Below are positions 6,307 to 8,716 of a stretch of 8,716 bases of DNA, one piece after another. The notes under the pieces were generated by a model that was not told the origin of the DNA, did no database searches, and saw only the letters and a program-made list of their open reading frames with translations. Every line of letters starts with the position of its first letter. Positions within the stretch are counted from its first letter, which is position 1. Source of the DNA: JAHFLV01 sp964367845 (GTDB lineage: Bacteria > Patescibacteriota > Minisyncoccia > Phycocordibacterales > DATGWK01); the NCBI GenBank assembly GCA_964367845.1, contig CAYIYW010000027.1, positions 1 to 8,716 of the forward strand, in the 5' to 3' direction. A program made the translations under genes and the position numbers.

Positions 6307-6335
6307 ATTGTATTACGACTGTTCGTTTGACACAA
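6307..6335 (-). promoter_or_regulatory. lepB promoter, leaderless start
   Basis: On the minus strand, TTGTGT (6335-6330) and TACAAT (6312-6307) are separated by 17 nt. Seven nt lie between the -10 box and the ATG at 6299, so the mRNA would begin at or next to the start codon. The -10 matches consensus in five of six bases; the -35 keeps only TTG. Confidence 0.45.
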
Positions 6336-6425
6336 GAGTTTGGCGCGTGCTTTGGTGGGTTTTTACTTTGCCACAAGGATTTACACGCCTCTTTATAGTT
6401 TATTGAAAATTTCTAAAACGATAAG

Positions 6426-6434
6426 TGCTATAAT
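6426..6434 (+). promoter_or_regulatory. extended -10 promoter facing right
   Basis: TG-C-TATAAT is a perfect extended -10 box on the plus strand. A TTGAAA at 6403-6408 is 20 nt upstream, too far for a normal -35. Transcription would start near 6441 and run through the structured region toward the regulator. The first ATG is at 6443, again in a leaderless position. Confidence 0.45.
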
Positions 6435-6442
6435 TATCTCAA

Positions 6443-6466
6443 ATGGTGACTGTGTCTCCTGAATAA
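6443..6466 (+). CDS. 7-codon mini-ORF in leaderless position
   Basis: The sequence ATG GTG ACT GTG TCT CCT GAA TAA encodes MVTVSPE. It starts 8 nt after the TGCTATAAT box, matching the promoter-to-ATG spacing of lepB, rpsU and trxB. It might be a leader peptide or a chance ATG. No function is claimed. Confidence 0.2.
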   Translation: MVTVSPE

Positions 6467-6524
6467 AATCCGAACTTTTTACCAAACCAATCTGAACGAG
6501 GACTAATCTGCGCGCCTTGTCTCC

Positions 6525-6545
6525 GCTCCCTTCGGTCGCGGGAGC
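6525..6545. repeat. GC-rich hairpin
   Basis: GCTCCC (6525-6530) and GGGAGC (6540-6545) form a perfect 6-bp stem with a 9-nt loop. It abuts the left arm of the larger inverted repeat and shares its last bases, so the two structures compete. Confidence 0.6.
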
Positions 6546-6637
6546 AAAAACCAAAAATTTTCCTTACCTTTCTTCTTTTCCTCGGCTGGGTGTGGGGGGA
6601 GCCGACAAAAAATGGAAAGGAATTTTTTGGTTTTGCT
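6543..6637. repeat. long imperfect inverted repeat with inner hairpin
   Basis: The left arm 6543-6568 (AGCAAAAACCAAAAATTTTC, then CTTACC) matches the reverse complement of 6614-6637 with two single-base gaps and one or two mismatches. Nested in the centre, TCGGCT (6582-6587) and AGCCGA (6600-6605) form a perfect 6-bp stem. Similarity between the arms weakens but continues outward to about 6537 and 6644. It is not followed by a clear T-tract in either direction. Confidence 0.75.
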
Positions 6638-6653
6638 TCGCCGCTATCGTGAA

Positions 6654-6659
6654 TATAGT
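6654..6659 (+). promoter_or_regulatory. candidate -10 box of the regulator operon
   Basis: TATAGT on the plus strand, immediately upstream of and overlapping the palindrome. The nearest -35-like hexamer, TTGCTT (6633-6638), is at a short 15-nt spacing, so it is a weak candidate. The transcript would start inside the palindrome, which would suit autorepression. Confidence 0.3.
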
Positions 6660-6681
6660 ATATCCCATTTTGGGATTATAC
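6658..6681 (+). promoter_or_regulatory. operator-like palindrome before the XRE regulator
   Basis: GTATATCCCA (6658-6667) faces TGGGATTATAC (6671-6681): an inverted repeat of 10 paired bases with one extra base in the right arm and a TTT centre. Its place at the promoter, 28 nt before the regulator start, is what is expected of a binding site for a dimeric XRE or controller protein. Binding itself is inference. Confidence 0.55.
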
Positions 6682-6694
6682 CACAAAAGGATAC

Positions 6695-6712
6695 ATGATT
6701 GTAAATATATGA
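6695..6712 (+). CDS. 5-codon upstream ORF overlapping the regulator start
   Basis: ATG ATT GTA AAT ATA TGA encodes MIVNI. AAGGA (6687-6691) sits only 3 nt before its ATG, a short spacing. Its TGA shares two bases with the regulator's ATG (ATGA overlap), which would allow translational coupling. The regulator itself has no closer ribosome-binding site. It is tiny and unproven. Confidence 0.25.
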   Translation: MIVNI

Positions 6713-6930
6713 GTAAGTCCGTTTATTCAAAAGTCTACAAAGACATCATAGAACGCTTAAAAACAGCGCGTATTGATGCTGGGCTTGCCCAGCGAGAGGT
6801 TGCTAGCAAACTTGGTAAACCTCAGTCATTTATCTCAAAAATTGAATCCGGCGAAAGACGACTTGATGTAGCAGAGATAAAGAAATTTGCCGTAATCTAT
6901 AAAAAGGATATTTCCTTTTTCATAAAATAA
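6709..6930 (+). CDS. XRE-family HTH regulator, controller (C) protein-like
   Basis: A 73-aa DNA-binding protein consisting almost entirely of one helix-turn-helix domain. Residues 14-22 are an N-terminal helix, the HTH core is about 26-48 (LAQREVASKLGKPQSFISKI), and ESGERRLDVAEIKKFAVIYK (46-65) follows, the standard XRE pattern with the SKIESGER signature. The size is that of controller proteins of type II restriction-modification systems (about 70-85 aa). These activate the nuclease gene and autoregulate through a palindromic C-box; a palindrome is present 28 nt upstream. The frame is open further upstream to about 6517, but that part reads through the inverted repeats, so the ATG at 6709, just before the helices, is preferred. 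The next gene begins one base after the stop, so the two are co-translated. It could also be a regulator of another two-gene module. Confidence 0.8.
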   Translation: MSKSVYSKVYKDIIERLKTARIDAGLAQREVASKLGKPQSFISKIESGERRLDVAEIKKFAVIYKKDISFFIK

Positions 6931-6931
6931 T

Positions 6932-7762
6932 ATGGAAAAAATAACTAAGAAATTTTATTTAGGGTTGGGTATATCTAAAAAAGATATTTTGGCTATCAAT
7001 AAAGAAATGGCACTTCCTGTCGGTGTCAAACTGAGTTCATTTGCTAGATCTCGTCGTGTAGAAATGACAGCAGAAGCGATGGCGTGGCCAAAAGGTAAAA
7101 GCCAAGAAAAAAGAAAAATCACCGAAATTTACAAAGCGGATAATTTTGTTGTGGCCGTTGGTAAACCCGGGAAAGAAGCAGCACCGGATTTCAAACGCAA
7201 ACACTATATAACAGGTGTGATAACAAATAACCGGAATGATATGAATCCTTTTGTTATGAAAAATGGTAAAAAGGTTGGTAATGACTTAACTTTTGAAGCA
7301 ATGTTTGAGCAAATTGAACATCTTATGCACGCTGACCTGTTTGGGTTAGAGCTTTTAGGCATGCTTATTTTTAGAATGGCTTTTATGTTAGATCATCAGC
7401 AAGATACTCAAGGAAATTGGCGATATATTCCACCTAATCAATCTATGCTTGTATTAAATAAACGATTACCAAAAGTTGGTGATGTTTCGGCAGAAGTATT
7501 TTTATATTTTTTAGATGTCTTGGCTCTTAATGAAGATGTTAAAGTTCATACCTTAGGTCATGAGAATGCAAAATATGACTATGGGCGTGTCAACACTTTA
7601 CTTACCTTTGCTCATTTAATATCAGTATTGTTAAACCGCCGATCTCTCGCAAAATTTGCAGGTAATTTTGCTCGACCTCCCTCTGGAATGGCTCCAATGC
7701 CTAAAATTAAAGGTATATTTGAAACTTTTCCTCTTTTATCTCCTGACTTTTTAACACCCTAA
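6932..7762 (+). CDS. unrecognised protein, candidate type II restriction endonuclease
   Basis: A 276-aa protein in which I recognise no domain. The restriction endonuclease call rests on position: one base after a controller-like regulator and convergent with a DNA methyltransferase. There is no membrane segment or signal peptide. Residues 60-95 are basic with beta-strand character (DNFVVAVGKPGKEAAPDFKR), and 118-155 look helical (FEAMFEQIEHLMHADLFGLE onward). A histidine-rich stretch, HTLGHENAKYDYG (206-218), precedes a helix (LLTFAHLISVLL, 223-234). I could not place a convincing PD-(D/E)xK, HNH or GIY-YIG active site. The C-terminus is proline-rich (about 249-276). The stop codon overlaps the methyltransferase stop on the other strand by four bases. 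Codons are AT-rich, unlike the core genes on the left, which suggests acquisition. Confidence 0.5.
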   Translation: MEKITKKFYLGLGISKKDILAINKEMALPVGVKLSSFARSRRVEMTAEAMAWPKGKSQEKRKITEIYKADNFVVAVGKPGKEAAPDFKRKHYITGVITNNRNDMNPFVMKNGKKVGNDLTFEAMFEQIEHLMHADLFGLELLGMLIFRMAFMLDHQQDTQGNWRYIPPNQSMLVLNKRLPKVGDVSAEVFLYFLDVLALNEDVKVHTLGHENAKYDYGRVNTLLTFAHLISVLLNRRSLAKFAGNFARPPSGMAPMPKIKGIFETFPLLSPDFLTP

Positions 7763-8716
7763 TTTCGTTTTTGTCCCCGAACTAATTTATATTTTTGATC
7801 AATATATCCGTTAGTTAAACGGTCGTTTATTATATCGCAATATTTTTTATCAATTTCAGCAGATATAAATTGCCGATTCAAATTTTTACATACATCTATC
7901 TCTGCACCGCTTCCACCAAATAGCGCAAAAACTATATCTTTCGGTTTTGTTGATGCTTTAATTAACATCTCTGTTAATTTTTGAGGGATTTGGCAAGCGT
8001 GATATGTTTTTTCCTTGCTTACATTCTTAACAAGATTAAATTCAAACCAAGAATAAGGCATTCTGCCTTTTGACCCATTTGCTAGATTCTGTTGGATTCT
8101 CTTATCTGTTGGGTTTTTGTAAGGAAGAGCAACATCATCTTTGAAAAATTTGTTATCAGCGTTTTTTCTTACATGCAAAATGCTTCTGTGCGCTGTTGTA
8201 AATCTTTTTGGTGTATGACCAACATTTGTATTATAGACCCAAACATATTCATGGATATTTGGAAAATATAAATCTAGATATTTAACTCGGAGATGTGCAT
8301 TTTGTTGAGGATAATTCATCATAAAAAGATTGCCGTCATTTTTAAGTACACGCATTGATTCCTTTGTAAGTTCAATATACCAGTTTACATAATCCTCGAA
8401 TTTTTTTGTATAATTATTTTCACCATATTTAATACCAACATTGTAATCAGGATCTCCGAAAATCATATCTACACTATTGTCTGGTAAATCTTTCAAAACA
8501 TGCATTACATCTCCGTTATAAACTTTGTTAAGATAGTCTGATATTTTGCCTTGCTGTTGGGTATTTTTTTCCACTGGTAAGACAAAATCTTGGGCTGGTT
8601 GCTCTGCATCGTCTGTTCTAAAGACATCCAATAAAACACCCTGCAAGACGAATTGTTGATTGCTTTTAATTATTATCGGCTTGTAGTTTTTATTTGCCGG
8701 CTGTAATCTAATTTGT
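7759..8716 (-). CDS. beta-class DNA methyltransferase, 5' end beyond the window
   Basis: An S-adenosylmethionine-dependent amino-methyltransferase (N6-adenine or N4-cytosine), probably the modification half of the system. Counting from an in-frame TTG at 8646, the catalytic motif is GDPDYNVG at 64-71; the usual form is DPPY, so the second proline is Asp. The motif-X-like HACQIPQKL is at 216-224 and the AdoMet-binding ALFGGSG at 241-247. Catalytic motif first and AdoMet motif last is the beta-class order. The C-terminus (CDIINDRL, 270-277) matches the family's usual end. There is no stop between the TTG and the right edge, and the extra residues look protein-like (NYKPIIIKSNQQFVLQG). The true start therefore lies beyond 8716 and the gene is partial here. 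The role of the N-terminal region, at least 55 residues before the methylase core, is unknown. It is very AT-rich (15 GC in 60 at 8401-8460). Confidence 0.85.
   Translation of the reverse strand, partial: QIRLQPANKNYKPIIIKSNQQFVLQGVLLDVFRTDDAEQPAQDFVLPVEKNTQQQGKISDYLNKVYNGDVMHVLKDLPDNSVDMIFGDPDYNVGIKYGENNYTKKFEDYVNWYIELTKESMRVLKNDGNLFMMNYPQQNAHLRVKYLDLYFPNIHEYVWVYNTNVGHTPKRFTTAHRSILHVRKNADNKFFKDDVALPYKNPTDKRIQQNLANGSKGRMPYSWFEFNLVKNVSKEKTYHACQIPQKLTEMLIKASTKPKDIVFALFGGSGAEIDVCKNLNRQFISAEIDKKYCDIINDRLTNGYIDQKYKLVRGQKRN

Larger units (their letters stand above)
6439..6675 (-). pseudogene. open frame without start codon, possible gene remnant or repeat
   Basis: On the minus strand, a 78-codon frame is open from just after a TAA near 6676 down to a TGA at 6439-6441. 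It contains no ATG, GTG or TTG start. The translation is compositionally protein-like at its end (QISPRSDWFGKKFGFYSGDT, then VTI) but has low-complexity basic stretches in the middle (PRKRRKVRKIFG), which arise from the inverted-repeat arms. I do not recognise a domain. It may be the 3' remnant of a gene, or a dispersed non-coding element whose frames happen to be open. A second minus-strand frame is open over about 6393-6565, so openness alone is not strong evidence for coding. Confidence 0.3.
6300..6708. other. 409-nt intergenic region at the island boundary
   Basis: This gap lies between lepB and the XRE regulator, which diverge. It contains, left to right, the lepB promoter, a plus-strand extended -10 box with a 7-codon mini-ORF, a hairpin at 6525-6545, a long nested inverted repeat at 6543-6637, a minus-strand open frame without start codon (6439-6675), and an operator-like palindrome at 6658-6681. 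It is unusually structured for a gap in a compact genome and coincides with the drop in GC content. Confidence 0.7.

Noticed and set aside
6300..6335. TTG 6335 or ATG 6308 as the lepB start
   Set aside because: Both lie in the predicted promoter; ATG 6299 fits a leaderless transcript. ATG 6308 remains possible if the promoter call is wrong.
165..6398. Numerous plus-strand open frames of 60-130 codons opposite the core genes
   Set aside because: They are antisense shadows of strongly supported genes, with no family resemblance or start signals.
6517..6708. Upstream extension of the XRE regulator (frame open from an ATG at 6517)
   Set aside because: This part translates the inverted-repeat arms and intergenic sequence, has no homology I recognise, and the HTH protein begins naturally at ATG 6709 with a typical controller length.
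1..8716. tRNA, rRNA, CRISPR array or transposase
   Set aside because: I looked for cloverleaf-like ends, regularly spaced repeats and recombinase motifs on both strands and found none that hold up.

Overview
The window looks like chromosomal DNA from a small-genome bacterium of the Candidate Phyla Radiation (Patescibacteria, probably Parcubacteria-like). This is inferred from compact core genes with few Shine-Dalgarno sites, promoter boxes sitting almost on the start codons, a lysine-rich bS21 with an extended C-terminus, and a tight ybeY-ftsA-ftsZ cluster. No rRNA or tRNA gene that would fix the taxonomy was seen. Genes read well with the standard bacterial code.

Bases 80-6299 hold a block of seven genes, all on the minus strand. 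In transcription order they are lepB (signal peptidase I), a histidyl-tRNA-synthetase-like protein with degenerate catalytic motifs, rpsU (bS21), ybeY (rRNA-maturation endoribonuclease), ftsA, ftsZ and a thioredoxin-reductase/AhpF-like flavoprotein. rpsU-ybeY-ftsA are tightly packed (12-nt gap, then a 16-nt overlap), which links ribosome maturation to cell division. Promoter-like -10 boxes lie 6-15 nt in front of lepB, rpsU, ftsZ and trxB, suggesting leaderless or nearly leaderless mRNAs. A long imperfect inverted repeat separates ftsZ from trxB, and a perfect 12-bp hairpin lies inside ybeY.

Bases 6300-6708 have no convincing gene. They contain an extended -10 promoter followed by a 7-codon mini-ORF, several nested inverted repeats, a 78-codon minus-strand open frame without a start codon, and an operator-like palindrome. 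This region marks a change in base composition: the core genes are about 45-68% GC in lines counted by hand, the right-hand genes about 25-32%.

Bases 6709-8716 look like a horizontally acquired restriction-modification module: a 73-aa XRE-type controller-like regulator, a 276-aa unrecognised protein one base downstream (candidate restriction endonuclease), and, convergent with overlapping stop codons, a beta-class DNA methyltransferase that runs off the right edge. The regulator and candidate nuclease would be co-transcribed, with the palindrome in front as the probable autoregulatory site. The most unusual items are the HisRS-like protein, the structured element at the island boundary, the ybeY hairpin and the unidentified candidate nuclease.
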